Source: Blasia pusilla (taxonomy: Eukaryota; Marchantiophyta; Marchantiopsida; Blasiales). Taken from it: a stretch of 64,000 bases of DNA. The notes under the pieces were generated by a model. The model had not been told where the DNA came from, ran no database searches, and saw only the letters and a list, made by a program, of their open reading frames with translations. This document shows positions 33,379 through 45,589 of this stretch, one piece after another. A program made the position numbers and the translations under genes. Each line of letters begins with the position of its first letter. The first letter of the stretch is position 1. The stretch is taken from contig CM114272.1 of NCBI GenBank assembly GCA_050084515.1, forward strand, positions 47,182,001 to 47,246,000. Reading direction: 5' to 3'.

Positions 33379-34604
33379 TGAATGGACCTAAAGTATCAAT
33401 GGGAGACGGCTCCATTCACTCTGCGATTGGGGAAGGAGATGTGCAAGTGACATTGCCCTCGGGTGAAGGTTATACAATCAAGGATATGTGGCATATTCTA
33501 GCTTTAACACACAACCTTATCTCCATCGGCCAGATCACCGAAAGAGAAAAAATGAAGGTTGTTTTTTATTCCAAGGTACGTGAGTTCTTACGAGAGGCCA
33601 ACAATTCTGTCGCTGCCCAAGGAGTAAGGTATGGACGACTATATCAACTTCTTAGCAAGCCGAGCCCATTAGTTGATGACCATTCAAGATTTATGTGGGT
33701 TTATTTCCTACAACACAAATCCAATGCATTAGGTATACTCAAGAAATTTCTTACATTGATGAGAACTCAATCTACTATAGCAGTGGGATCCTTGCATCTA
33801 CACCTTGGCGAGCCGCCCTCAAAGGTGAAGATGATACGAACAGATAGGGGAGGTGAATTCATGGGGAAAGCATTTGAGACCTTTTTTTGTGATCATGGCA
33901 TCCGTCATCAACTTACTACGGCCTACACCCCACAACAAAATGGTATTTTTGAGAGGAGGAATCGAACGGTAGTTGAGATGGCAAGGTGCATGTTGAAGGG
34001 ACGAAATCTCCCCAACTATCTCTGGGCACAGGCCATAAACACGGCCATCTACATCCTCAACAAGTGCCCAACAAGGGCTTTGGAGGAGAAAACGCCTGAA
34101 GAAGTCTTCACGAGCATCAAACCAAATGTCTCACACCTTTGCATCTTTGGGTGTGGAGCTTATGCACATATACCAAAAGAATTGAGGAGAAATCTTGATG
34201 ATAAAAGTGTGAGATGCATATTTATTGGCTATGGCACTAGAGAGAAAGCTTACAAGCTCTTCTCCTTGGAGTACCACAAGGTGTTTATGAGCCGTGACGT
34301 CATATTTGATGAAGACACTCCCCACTCCGAAGAGCATCAATCAAACGACCGAGAGTGGCCTCAAACCTCCAAGAACGAGGAGTCAGAAAATGAATGTGAC
34401 AAGGATACACCATCCTCAGGGCCCACAACTCATGTTGATCCACCACCAACACTTGGTGAAAGAGGTCGAGGATTGGACGATATGGAGCCCACACTTGCGT
34501 TACCACCTCCACGAAGGTCAAGTCGACTATGCCAACTTCCTTCCAACTTACGAGAGGATTACATTTTACACATGGCTTTCTTTCTAAGTCATACACCAAT
34601 TTGA
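33375..34604 (+). pseudogene. pol: Ty1/copia integrase with internal deletion
   Basis: 409 codons open in one frame. It starts with protease/pre-integrase linker (VSMGDGSIHSAIGEGDVQV, LTHNLISIGQITE), then passes directly from RYGRLYQLLSK to VDDHSRFMWVYFLQHKS. The GAG-pre-integrase domain, the HHCC zinc site and the first catalytic Asp segment are therefore missing by an in-frame deletion. The second Asp (KMIRTDRGGEF) and the Glu (YTPQQNGIFERRNRT) remain, followed by the usual C-terminal copia block (IFGCGAYAHIPKELRRNLD, CIFIGYGTREKAYKLF). Lacking the first Asp, it cannot be active. It is joined by a frameshift to the protease part upstream. Confidence 0.85.
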
Positions 34605-34607
34605 GCA

Positions 34608-36080
34608 AGCTCCCATTGAGTCTCAATCATTCCAAGAGGCATGCACTAATCCACATTGGCAACATGCAATGACCGAGGAGTAGAATGCCATAATTGCCAA
34701 CCGAACATGGGACCTAGTCCGTCTCCCATCAGGGAGGACTGCTATCCCTACAAAGGTTTATAAGTGTAAGTATAACGCTGATGGATTGTTGTCCAGGTAC
34801 AAGGCAAGGCTAGTAGCAAAAGGCTATTGACAACGCCAAGGCATTGATTATGATGAGACATATGCATCAGTTGCAAAAATGACCACCATTCGAGTGATCA
34901 TATCTCTTGCAATCATGTTTGATTGGCCCCTATTGCAGATGGATGTTCAAAATGCCTTCTTAAATGGCACTTTGGAAGAAGAGGTATATCTACAACAACC
35001 TCAAGGCTTTACTGCTCCTGGAACTGAAGACCTTGTTTGCAAGATGCGGAAAGCTCTTTATGGCCTGATGCAAGCAAATCGAATCTAGAATCAAACCTAT
35101 GACTCGACTATGTTAAACAAACTTGGATTTGCAAAGAGTAAATACGACCCGAACCTTTAAGTAGAGATCTCAAGATCTCTACCTACGGGATTGTCATTGT
35201 GATCTTATATGTGGATGACTTGATCATTACTGGAGATGATGTACAAGGGATACGTGATCTTAAAGAAGGACTCTCCTCTTCATTCAAAATGAAAGATCTT
35301 GGGAGTTTACACTTCTGCCTAGGACTTGAAGTAAAGCGAGGGCCAAAAATGACCTTCTTGACTCAAGAAAGGCATATAGCTATCTTGCTTCAAACTTTTG
35401 GCCTAGAGGAGTGCAAATCAACACCCACTCTGACGAGTACATAGAGACTTACTTATAATGATCAAGAGGAGAAGGTGGACTTGAAAGAGTACCAAAAATT
35501 GGTGGGCTCACTTATCTATAACACCAACTCCCGACCTGATATTGCATATGCAGTAATCCAAATCAGCCAACATATGGCTGATCCCCGAAAGTCTCACCTC
35601 ATTGCATCAAAGAGGGTGGCAAGGTATCTTTAGGGTACAAACACTTTTGGGCTTGCCTACGATAGAGGCATCCAACAAGCTTAGATAATCTTGGGATTCT
35701 CAGATGCTGATTATGCAGGTTGTCCAATAACTCGCAAATCAACTTCAGGATATTTCTTCTCCTTTGGAAGTGCCGCTGTGAGCTTCTCATCAAAGAAGCA
35801 AGCCTTAATTTCGCTATCTTCCACAGAGGCAGAATACCGTGGATTGACAAATGCCACAACGGAAGCCATATGGCTTAGAGGACTATTGGCTGAACTTTGG
35901 TTTACCGAATCTGATCCTACTGTAATCTTGGGAGATAACATTAGTTCTATTTATTTGTCCAGAAATCCACTCTTCCATTCACGAACCAAGCATATCGAAG
36001 TGCAGCATCACTTCGTTCGAGAAAAGGTACTGAGTGGGGACATCAATGTTGTGTGGTGTCCAACCTGTTGGAATGTGTAA
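34608..36080 (+). pseudogene. pol: Ty1/copia reverse transcriptase and RNase H
   Basis: Copia RT landmarks are in order: RYKARLVAKGY, QMDVQNAFLNGTLEEEVYL, ALYGLMQA, then LYVDDLIITGDD (catalytic YVDD intact), KDLGSLHFCLGLEV, RPDIAYAV and the RNase H part FSDADYAGCPITRKSTSGY with SLSSTEAEYRGL and SRTKHIEVQHHFVREKV. In-frame stops occur near 34681, 34828, 35088, 35442, 35630 and 35683, with one frameshift near 35170. The RNase H C-terminus is cut off at DINVVWCPTCWNV. A TGTTGG at 36066 could begin a 3' LTR, but no partner was found. Dead element. Confidence 0.9.
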
Positions 36081-36123
36081 ACGGCAACAAGCCGCGGTGC
36101 ACCGTAAACAAGGAGGCTTCAAT

Positions 36124-36223
36124 TTAAACGCTGTAGAAGCGAGTTAGGCTGCAACGTAAACGCTGCAGAGGCCAGGTGGGTGCAACATAAACGCTGCATA
36201 GACGAGCTAGGCTCATCGTAGTT
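36124..36223. repeat. About 32-bp repeat, three copies
   Basis: CGCTGnAG/AT followed by (A)GAnGCnAG-T-GG-TGCAACnTAAA starts at 36129, 36161 and 36192. A related GTAAAC-GC block lies just upstream (36075-36110). Immediately follows the copia truncation point, so it may be part of its LTR. Confidence 0.7.
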
Positions 36224-38690
36224 AGGCTCCAATCAAACAACATGCAACGAGCGGTTAGCTCATGTATAAAACGCTTCACATAATCAATGGCAGAGACCAA
36301 AAATTCCGCTCAGCAGAATGGCTGAAATAAACTTCACTAAAGGGGTCCGTTAACTGTACACACCAAGGCGAGAGTGCGATTGCCCGAGGAGGAAGAGTAG
36401 GACGAGGTGGAAGTGGTGGACATGTCACAATATCGTGGACATCCTGGATAGCTTGAGCGCATCGGTGCATTCACAAGGGTGACCTGGAATTCACAAGGTT
36501 GCGCAACATACATTGCGCGCATAGTGCCGCGATTGTCACACTCAAATCCCAAGAGCCAAAGCACCAAGCAAGAAACAGGTAGTAGTGACTGTACAATCTT
36601 ACAGGATAGCAATGGGAAAGTACCTTGATGACAATAGCTTTTCACACCATATTTACCCAGCACCAATTTTAACATGTTTCCAGCAACAAACTCAATTTCA
36701 CACCTCAAACTCCTCCAAGCACTTCCGTAAATTAGCTAATCCACTTTCATGTGCGTGGTTACTGCGAATTTACCTTATTTCACCGCACAATCTATATAAT
36801 TAGGGGGAGAGTGCCTTCTTGCCTATGTTTGCAAATCAAGAAAATAATGTGACAATAAAATATTTCACATGATACTAACAATGTTTGAATTTGCGTGCAA
36901 CCCTAAACATTAAAACCTTCCCAACAATCTCAATTAAAACATTATACTAACAAAATTCTTCAAACACCTTTCTAATTTCAGGAGGACACTTACTAGTCAT
37001 CGTTAGCGGAACTCATCCCGAGACCATTGTTAGAGGGTAGATTGTGTGGAACCTCCACTGGAAGAGGGAAAACGTCCACTTTGGCCACAAGAATTGAACG
37101 CATGATAATCAATGGACCATAATTATTTTTTTCCCATCCCTACTAAAATAACTTGCAATCCCAAGGAAAAAATGATAGTACCACATGGATGGATATCACA
37201 CGTCCATCACTTCCTTTTTTTTTCTTTTTTTTTCTTAATAGAAGCAATCCAAACACATTTTCTTTTAATCTTCCTACTTACACTAACCTAGTTAGTAGTA
37301 CTAGCTAGCATGCCCTTGAGCAAGCATGAAAATGATTCTTCTAATAATTTATAAATAAAATTAATTTTAAAATTTACGTAAAAGAGTAATAATGTTTCTC
37401 TTAAGTAATATCCAACTTTTCTAATTAATTTCATTTTTCAATAAGGTTCCATGTGAATAAAGTTCACATCGGCGGACATGAGTGTGGTCTTATATTCGTC
37501 ATGTGGCATAATTTGTTCATGTGAGTTTCATTTTTCCCTTCTTTTTCATTCATCGTATTTTTTCTCAATGTTCCATACTCTCATGTTTCTTCCTTCCTCC
37601 ACCTCCACCTCCACTCCCTCTTTCTTTATTGCCCCACTCGCCCTTGCTATGTCTTCCATATGAATTAGAAGCGTAGGTCTCATTTGTCCATTTTTGTGCA
37701 ACGATGGTCCTTCGTAAAATTTTGAACAATGCCTACTCTTCCCCTTCCTCTTTTCCCACCAAAATAACATCCTGTAACTAAATTTAATTTAAATTTTAAT
37801 CTCAATTAAATAATTTATTTCCCTTTTCCATTCAAACTTATTTCATTTTTCCAAAATATGAAATATGAATAGATATAAATTTTTTCGAAAAATAATTATA
37901 TATTTTTATTTAAAAATTTAAATATAATTTTTAAAATCTCCGAAGAGTAAGAATATAACTCCACTCCTCAATTAAAATTGAAATGATATCTCATTCCCCT
38001 AAATAATTTCACACTTCCATGAAATTTAAGCAATATCCATTTCTCCTTTAAAGTTCAATTTTCTTTCCCACCAAATATGAATTAAGTAATAAATTTCTGT
38101 TTTCTAAATTATCATATTATTTTTTCTTATTATGCATGTAAATCATATATTATAATATTAAAAATATATGTCTTATTTATAAAAAAAGAAAGAAAGAAAT
38201 TTCTTCTCCCACTCAAATTCACTTTAGTACGAGGTATCCCGTGTCTAAATTTTTTTTCCCGATTTTTCCATCTTATTTTACATATGGAGTAGTCGGTTTC
38301 TCTCAGTAGTTGGCTATCCTAACTTCTAAAAGTTCTTCATTATTTCAATTTTTTACCATCTAGATATATTCACCAGTTCTATATATATGTTAATTACAAC
38401 TTCTCCCCTCGTACAAGGGTGCGCACATTCGTCGATATAAATAGATTAGATATTATCGTTTTAAGAGGTGTTTTGTAAATTCTGTTATTTATTGTATTGA
38501 GATATGTTTTGTTTAGATACTAGCGTATTAAGATATGTTTTGTAAATTCTGTTGCCGATTGTATTGAGATATGTTTCGTAAATTCCGTTGCTGAGGTGCA
38601 TTTCGCACTAGTTCGGAATAACGTTCGCTTACGAATTCACGATATTTTCCCAGTATCCTCGTCGGTCGCCCGTCCGCCCCGGGCAGCTAC
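36224..38690. other. AT-rich intergenic region
   Basis: No protein-like ORF. From 37100 to 38650 the DNA is strongly AT-rich, with poly-T/poly-A runs and a short tandem repeat (TTTGTAAATTCTGTT...GTATTGAGATATG, about 38470-38595, three partial copies). GC content jumps sharply at about 38640, where the next gene's 3' end begins. Confidence 0.6.
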
Positions 38691-38701
38691 GGTTGATTTA
38701 T

Positions 38702-40486
38702 TTACTTGTGCAGGTGAATAGCTCTGGTGAAGAGCCCTCTGTACTGGTACGAGTTGACGGCGTCGCCTCGAGGAGGCCATATTTCGAACATGCGGGTGCT
38801 GTCCGGGTCCGCGCCCGGAGGAGGCCAGAAATTATAGCCCTGGGAGGCAATCGGTCTTTGGGGCTCCATGGAAGTGGCGGGAACGGTATTCAGCCCCTCT
38901 ACGCCTTCGTCGAGATGGGTGGGGATCGGAGCGCCGTAGAGGGCCTTATCCCAGCCCTTGAACAACCACGCCGGGCGATCCCAGTGGTCCAGAGCCAGCG
39001 TGTACATTTGGACGGTCGCGACCGTGACGGCCCCGGAATCGGCCGTCGCGGGCGCGTATCCCGCGCGGAGGACGGAGTCGCCGGGCTTCATGAGGCCCGA
39101 GACTTGACTCACGTAGGGATAAGCCACGGCAACCTCGTCCCATGTGGGATTGTACTCGTGACCCCAGAAGACTTGAGAGTTCTCCCTCCTCCAGCGTTTT
39201 TTCGCCGGTGTCACATTGGGGAAGACCAACACCACGTCTCCGTCTCCTGGAGTGAAATTAGGCGCGAGGTTGTTGTGCTCGAGATGCGCCGTTTCGATGT
39301 TGAAGTCGGGTGGATTAGGCCACTTCCAAGTTTTCGGCAGGACGGAGGCAGACGAGAAAAACCACGACGAGTGGGACTCGTGGAGATAGTAGACCTCGAT
39401 TCGGGGGGAAGGCTGCCATATCCAGTCGTCCAACACCTTGCCTAAGCGTACGGCGATGTTGCTCGCGCCCTCGAGCTTCACCATCTTCGGGGCATCGCCC
39501 CGAACCAGATCGAAGAAGTGGGGGTCCTGATAGAGCTTTACGTGGCGGGTGCCCTTATTCGAAGTGGACGCCCCATGGGCATCTACTTCGAATGGGTCGC
39601 CTCTGGTGATGAGCACGTCTCCGGGTTTCGGCACGTAGGCGAATCTCCTTTTCAGACCAGCGTGCAGATAGAAATCACGATAATAGTTCTTTGTGGAGAC
39701 ACCCATGAACGTCCACTTCTTTTCCGGAGTGCGCCGGTAGAGCTGAGCTTGCAGTCGATGGACGTCATCTCGTGGATGCTTCTTAGGTGCGCTTAGGTTC
39801 TCAAAGAACGTCCCGTGCATGCGCACCATGTAGTCTCCGGTCTGCAGTGTCCATAAGTCCTCGTCGTGAAGTAACTGGTGAATTCCCCAGGAGTGACCCC
39901 AAGGCCGCAAGGGATCTTCGATGATCGTTTTCCGGAGGATGAGCTCGCCCTTGAGGCTTTCCCGCAGGTATTTTGAGCCGAAGTCGATGGTATTACCAAA
40001 GTGAAGAAGATCGAAATCGATCTCCGAGGATATGGGCTTCATGTCGTTGAACTTCGCTTTGACGGGGTATTTTGCCACTTCGCGCCATGGGCCCCCTTTG
40101 ATATCTGCACTGGGCCAGTACACGTATAGAGTAGCGTCCGAGAGACCCATCCATTTCCACACTTCCGTCCTTCCATCGCGACATATGTGGAAGTACCCAA
40201 CACGCAAAACGAGGTCACCGGGAACGAAATCCTTGAATTCGGGAAGCGACGCCAGGTTTTGCCTGTACGCACCGTCGTCTTCGTAATATGTCGCGTCGTA
40301 AACAAGATGGACTAGACGCGTTAACCCTGCTTCAGTTTCTTTTCTTTCAATTATATTGAGTAGTACATCACCGGGTTTAGGTCGGAATTTGGAATTCGGG
40401 TCTTCGTTCTCGCGCTCCTGTCTAAAGTATACTCGGAATGGATCTCTTTCCACAGGATAATGAACGGCCCGCGGGGCTTCGGCCAT
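38702..40486 (-). CDS. Intact 594-aa protein with fourfold internal repeat, unknown function
   Basis: The only long intact ORF in the window: ATG at 40486-40484 in a good plant context (TACCATGG), TAA at 38702-38704, no visible intron. The protein has no signal peptide or membrane segment. It appears to contain four diverged repeats of about 125 residues, each with a PGD-type turn and a hydrophobic strand: KPGDVLL (37-43), VPGDLVLRVG (88-97), TGDYMVRMHG (217-226), KPGDVLI (287-293), TPGDGDVVLVF (412-422) and KPGDSVLRAG (467-476). Aromatic blocks follow (EVWKWMG, KKWTFMG, PAWLFKG). This suggests a beta-rich, lectin- or propeller-like fold, as an inference. The GC-rich coding region contrasts with AT-rich flanks. 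A possible AATAAA lies just past the stop. I do not recognise the family. Confidence 0.85.
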   Translation of the reverse strand: MAEAPRAVHYPVERDPFRVYFRQERENEDPNSKFRPKPGDVLLNIIERKETEAGLTRLVHLVYDATYYEDDGAYRQNLASLPEFKDFVPGDLVLRVGYFHICRDGRTEVWKWMGLSDATLYVYWPSADIKGGPWREVAKYPVKAKFNDMKPISSEIDFDLLHFGNTIDFGSKYLRESLKGELILRKTIIEDPLRPWGHSWGIHQLLHDEDLWTLQTGDYMVRMHGTFFENLSAPKKHPRDDVHRLQAQLYRRTPEKKWTFMGVSTKNYYRDFYLHAGLKRRFAYVPKPGDVLITRGDPFEVDAHGASTSNKGTRHVKLYQDPHFFDLVRGDAPKMVKLEGASNIAVRLGKVLDDWIWQPSPRIEVYYLHESHSSWFFSSASVLPKTWKWPNPPDFNIETAHLEHNNLAPNFTPGDGDVVLVFPNVTPAKKRWRRENSQVFWGHEYNPTWDEVAVAYPYVSQVSGLMKPGDSVLRAGYAPATADSGAVTVATVQMYTLALDHWDRPAWLFKGWDKALYGAPIPTHLDEGVEGLNTVPATSMEPQRPIASQGYNFWPPPGADPDSTRMFEIWPPRGDAVNSYQYRGLFTRAIHLHK

Positions 40487-42868
40487 GGTACAAGATCATA
40501 CAACTGAAAACTGTATACGCTTCCTTACGGACTTTCTCTAGATCTGCAACTCCCGCCAATCTTCATGGACTTCCGCGTAGCCCCCATACCCGGTATGTTG
40601 TCCGATTTCGACGATGGTGCAAATCTTGAAAACATATGAGTGACTGCACCAAGGAATACGTATATTTCCAACCCACTCAAGGTTCGTTGGTATACCTGGG
40701 AAATTTCCGCGACTTGTTTCCCCAGATTACGTACCAGTTCAACCTTCAGCTACGAGTAGAGAAGGGCCGACCGTCAAATCAAAATGAACTCTCTACAATG
40801 TACTGCTCTATCTCAAGTTATGGATGTCAGACCACTTGAGGCGGTCCATTAAACTCCATTTGCGCACCGCCATGTGAGTGCACTGTGAGGCAAAAACTCT
40901 CTTGCTACATCTATTTGTGGTCCAGCCAGGGTCAGGAGCTCATCTCCCGTCTTGGTGTCAGTGAGGGATTTTCATAATCTACGTAGACTATGAAGACGAT
41001 CAGTAGATCTACCAGTCCATGAGCTCAGGACGACTTCAAATTCTGAATCAGCTCCAACGTTTCAGCAGATGACCTATCTCCGTCCATACCTCGATTGATG
41101 TAAACGTCAATCTGACAATGGACCTCGTACAAAGTTATGGATAGGTCCCGAGAGTTTGGCAATCCATGGTCTCCTTGGTCAAGATCTTTGGACTTGACTT
41201 GCCATGTGCATCCGTTAGATTTCAACAGCATTTACAAGGGCGAGCCCGAGTTACGACCCGGTCTAGTTAATTACGAATGTCAGTCGTCGATCGAAAGGGA
41301 CCATACTTACTCGCAACGTGCACAAACAAATGCCCTGATATGAAACTTTAGGGGTCACGACTCACGGGGCAAGGTAGGGGCAAAAGAGCCAAACAGTGCG
41401 ATGATTCGCCCGGGTTCGCTCCATTCCTACCAAGTATCTGTCCGTTTGCTTTGATAGCCCTGGAACTACTGAATTTCCTCAATACAAGTCGCACACATCG
41501 AAAGCACGATGGATCATCTACCCCACTGATACAATGTCCAGTTAGAAATTCAACATAAGGAGCGTTCAGGCAAGGGGACTTAGATCAGCAGAATTCTTTA
41601 TCATTCAGTTTGAAACAATCGACGTGTAAGATCCCGATAACCTAATTCTAGCGAGCGTGTTTTCTTCGGAATCCAAAAGAATTACCGCAGATATTTCTAG
41701 CCGTAACAGGGGGATGGAACTGCACACACTGACATGAAACTAGAAGAAAAGCGGCCACAACCATGCGTATCCTTTGCCACCGCGTTCGGATCCAACCAAA
41801 ATTACAACATTTCGAGTCGTATGAATCAAAAGGGTCGACCGCAAGAGAGAAGCACTTCGTCTACCTGACATTGCATATTTGTCTAAATCTTATTATGGGA
41901 ATGGCAGCAGATCTACGGTGCACTAGGGAAGAAATCTATGTATGCGACCAATTCATATCCATACCTCCGATATTCCAAACTGTTCCGCCGCAGATTTCAT
42001 GGCGGCGGTGTGGAGACGTGACGTCCATTGAAATGAGCCATCTATCTCCGTTACCACTAATACAGCCGTCAACTGTTCGGGCGAGGGCGAACCGACGTGC
42101 CCTTTGGAGAGGAACAGGGCCAAGGTCCGGCTAAATTTTTTTAAACTCTCAGCCGATTACTGCTATCTAGAGTATCATGTGGGTGTTGTTTTTAGACGGT
42201 CTTGGCTGGTATTATTTGAACAAGGAATTAAAAAATGGCTTATATTATTTTAATCTGAATTTTTTCTAGAGTACCCACTCTATTTCTGGTATTTTGGAAA
42301 AGGATGGAACCGATTTCCGATTTTTTTTCCCTGCCGGCGGCCAATTCCCGGCAGATGTGTTTTCCCAAACAGCTGCGTTACATATATGCCAATTTCCCGG
42401 CATATACGTAACGTGCTTTTTTCTTTTTTTTTTCCTTTCCCCTATGTTTTTTCTCTCTTTACCTTCACCTGATTTTGTGCTTTACCTTCACCTCATCATC
42501 TACCTTCCTACCTCTTACCTTGCAGCAAAACCTCCCTTCTAGAATCCTCATAGGCGTCCAAAACTTGCATGAAGTAAATATTCAACTCTCTACCTTGAGG
42601 TATCCATGGCACGAGTTTAACTTGGCCATGCCTCCCCACTGGTTGGGAGCCAAGGATCATGCCCCTCAATAATACTTGGAACTTCTAAGCTCCAGTGTTG
42701 TAAAGGGCTCTAAGTCCTACAAAACAAAACACACATCAAACTGACAGGTCAAAAGATGGGGCAACACATTTTGTTTCTCCTTGAGGGTTCATGTATCGAT
42801 TGGGATTAGAATACAAGTACCTAAAATTAGCAATTTTTTTCCACAATATGACCGATTCAGCTGACATG
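40487..42868. other. No recognisable gene
   Basis: The first few hundred bases must hold the 5' leader and promoter of the 594-aa gene; no clear TATA box was found. ORFs of 60-120 codons further along (for example 41763-42134) show no homology. A hairpin lies at 42376-42413. Confidence 0.45.
42376..42413. repeat. Imperfect 15-bp hairpin
   Basis: CGTTACATATATGCC (42376-42390) pairs with GGCATATACGTAACG (42399-42413) with one mismatch, around the loop AATTTCCC. A second short inverted pair (TGCCGG/CCGGCA) lies just upstream at about 42332-42354. Confidence 0.8.
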
Positions 42869-43345
42869 TCATCGTGGTAACTTGCAAATCCTTCTAAAGC
42901 AATCCTTCATACATGCAACTTCTAGATATTTAGTACCTAGTCTATTACGAGTCTTAGTCTTAATCAAATTCTGAATTGAGAAAGCCCTCTCACATACGGC
43001 GGTGCTAACACATTGAACCCTTGCAACATTAGCCAAAAAAAGCAAGTTAGCAAACTTACATTGTAAAGTGGGGCTCCAACTCACCATTGTCCATCAATCT
43101 CTGAAATTACAATCTTTCCACTCGATTGTAGCCATCAACTTGAATGATTGAAATTCTTGCTTCACAACTGTAGAATTTATGATATAGGGTTGGAGATCTC
43201 CCCTCATTGACATTGGTAGCTCACATCGAAATTGGAAAACCTCGGCGGACGTACCTCCCAACATCGTAATATTGGAAGCACAAAACCATGGGGCGCTGTA
43301 TATCGCAATGGCTGCCCCCAACAACGTACTCAGCACGGGCTCCAT
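42869..43345 (-). pseudogene. hAT-type transposase C-terminal remnant
   Basis: ORF 43087-42869 contains VQCVSTAVCERAFSIQNLIKT followed by KTRNRLGTKYLE. This matches the C-terminal dimerisation region of hAT transposases of the zinc-finger-862-like type (V-x-S-(T/S)-A-x-CER-x-FS...IK...RNRL). The adjacent ORF 43345-43094 ends in a helical stretch (VVKQEFQSFKLMATIEW) fitting the preceding part. The DDE core and BED finger are absent, so this is a short dead piece next to a gypsy gag fragment. Confidence 0.6.
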
Positions 43346-43479
43346 CTAAGCACATGCAATAAGAGTCATCGTACTCACTTCTTCCATCGCCCTCTATACC
43401 TGCACACCAACATCATCAACTCTCCGAAAACTCTAATCAAGAACCATTGATGGGGACCTCATCACCTCGAACAACGTGA

Positions 43480-44360
43480 GAGACTATGGATGTCTCGTGT
43501 GTTTCCCTACTTTTCCTCTCTGCGGATCCAACTCTACAACTACTCCATGAGTAACAATAGTGGTTGCCTCATGGACATGGAGGATCCTGGTTGGATGTGC
43601 AACCCCCCACATCCACTAGGATCCTCCATGCCTGTGAAGGCTTCCTAAGACATCGATCCAACATCCGGTAACCACAATACCATATCGGCAATCTGCTATT
43701 GTAACTGTTGTATCTGAGTAGCCATCCTAGCCTCACACCATACGTCTCCCTTGACGCGTCTAGGTGACGGACCTCTACCTCCTCCATGGGCAACTCCAAC
43801 AACCCCTCAGAAAAATCCAACTCCTCGTCCCCCAAGAAGACCACCTGGTATACAACCTCTAGGCCCACCGAGACCGGTAACTTTCTTTAATTTGGTGCCC
43901 TCTCTGGCCCTCAGTCTAGCCATAACTTAGGGTGAAGGCTGAAACACCTTTCGCGTGTATAACCATACCTTTGACAACGGTCACACTGTTAAACTCGTGG
44001 TGCGGACCCATCTCCTCCTCCAAGCTAAGGCACGCGTCCACTACCGTGTATATGCAATCTCGTTGGTGATGGGCTTCACTACATGCCCAACAAATATTCC
44101 CTAGTGGATGTTGTTGCATCGCATATGATGGTGTAGATCTTTGTGGCACAGACTCTTTGTATCCTCCCTAAGCTCGTGGCACCACAATCCTCTTCCAAAA
44201 TCCATGTTGCTGCATTGGTGATGCAGACAATCGTGATTGCTCTTGCACGTGACCCATGGCTGCAACACTCTCCTTAGACCTATTGTGCTCATTACACTCC
44301 GTCATCTCAAGAACATCTCTCAACGTAGGTGAGATGCCCATAAGAAGGACCACCCTAAGT
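43480..44360 (-). pseudogene. gag: gag fragment of the element A/B family (fragment C)
   Basis: Three minus-strand pieces align with element A gag in order. 44353-44168 (ISPTLRDVLEM...KESVAAMG, compare A's SPT-x-RDVFRTA and EESVATMG). 44149-43916 (SYAMQQHP then knuckle CWACSEAHHQRDC). 43868-43569 (GLEVVYQVVFLGDEELDF, RHLDASRETYGVRLGWLLRY). Sequence past 43569 still resembles the gag C-terminus. The first knuckle keeps the Cys that A has lost. Frames change between pieces and no pol follows, so this is a truncated third copy. Confidence 0.75.
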
Positions 44361-45589
44361 TAGGAAAGGTTGATTCAATAGCTTATGGAGAATGAGAGTT
44401 GTTACTAAATTGAAGCAAAGATTGCTTATTCCAAAAGTGCATTCCCACACAAGCTTGTAGAAGGAGAAGATATATAGATTTGCAACAAGAGTTAACCATA
44501 TAAGTAGGGAAGTTGGTAATTCCCACTACTACACCATGGTCGGCTCCTAACTATGAGAACCAATGGGACTTGGCTATTAACCTTCACACTAGTTGCCAAG
44601 GTAATAACACTTATAATGCCAACACAAGAAGAAGATATTGAAAATGGTAAAAAGAGCTTACCAATTTGTCTTCACGAAAATCTATTATTATTGTTTCTTC
44701 TTTGCCTACCTTGGCTGGTTCCCCCACCCCTACATCAACTTTGGATGCTTTTAGATCATTTGAACATGGGGATGTTCTCCACCTTCAATGTGGGGCACAA
44801 AACACCAATTTCGGCATTCATGGTGAGTTAAAACATTTCTGGGTTTTCGACTTTCTTGAAGTCATGCTTACAAGTAAAATAAGGACTTAAGTCCATTTAA
44901 ATATGACCATATATTCAAGTTCTTTTGCAACCAATCAAGTCTCCTCTAGTCGCCGATAGCCTATATAGTATGATCTTGAAGTTAAAACGTTAAGAATGAT
45001 GTTGATTGTGTTTATTTTGCTCGTTTCTTTGGACATCTCGGGAGAGCAAAGGCTAGCGTGTGATGTGGTTAAAGTTTTTGTACACCCGTTAGAGCAATAT
45101 TTGCAATATAAACTAATTTATTTCGTGACTTCACAATAAAGGAGGTGGCAGACGATTGAATGCGGACTCTGCCAAGGTTTGTGCATTCGTCAGCCAAATT
45201 GGAGCTTAAGGCCCGATTCCAAAGCATTATCAAGTAAAGAAACAAATAATCTTGCCCTCATGGACCCTCCGTCCCAACCCCATTTCTCCCCAGCCGGTAA
45301 GAATCTGTAAAGTCTTGCTGTCAGTTCATCTACTACAACCCGCTGAAGGAGCTGTTCGGGCTTTGGAATACATCCTATTGACATTTCTACGGTTTGGAAC
45401 TATTGTTCCACTAGAAGGTTATTGAATGGCGTTTGGAACTCTAGTTTCAAATGAACTCGGAAGTATTTGGTTTCTACCGATCGAGATAGCCTTGAAGTTG
45501 AGAGCGCAATGTGCTGGTTTGGCCCCAGAGAAGCTCCCATCGAGTGCCAAGAAAAAGCATTTGGAACTCTAGTTCTAAATGCTCTCGAA
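44361..45589. other. No recognisable gene
   Basis: Plus ORFs at 44553-44890 overlap in two frames without homology. From about 45390 the sequence starts to show TTGGAACTnTAG motifs like those of the array that follows. Confidence 0.4.

Noticed and set aside
36066-36320. Copia 3' LTR
   Set aside because: TGTTGG start is suggestive, but there is no matching 5' copy and the RNase H is truncated there; left as a possibility only.
38693-39445. 250-codon plus-strand ORF
   Set aside because: Antisense shadow of the intact 594-aa gene; Arg- and Gly-rich as expected for the complement of GC-rich coding DNA.
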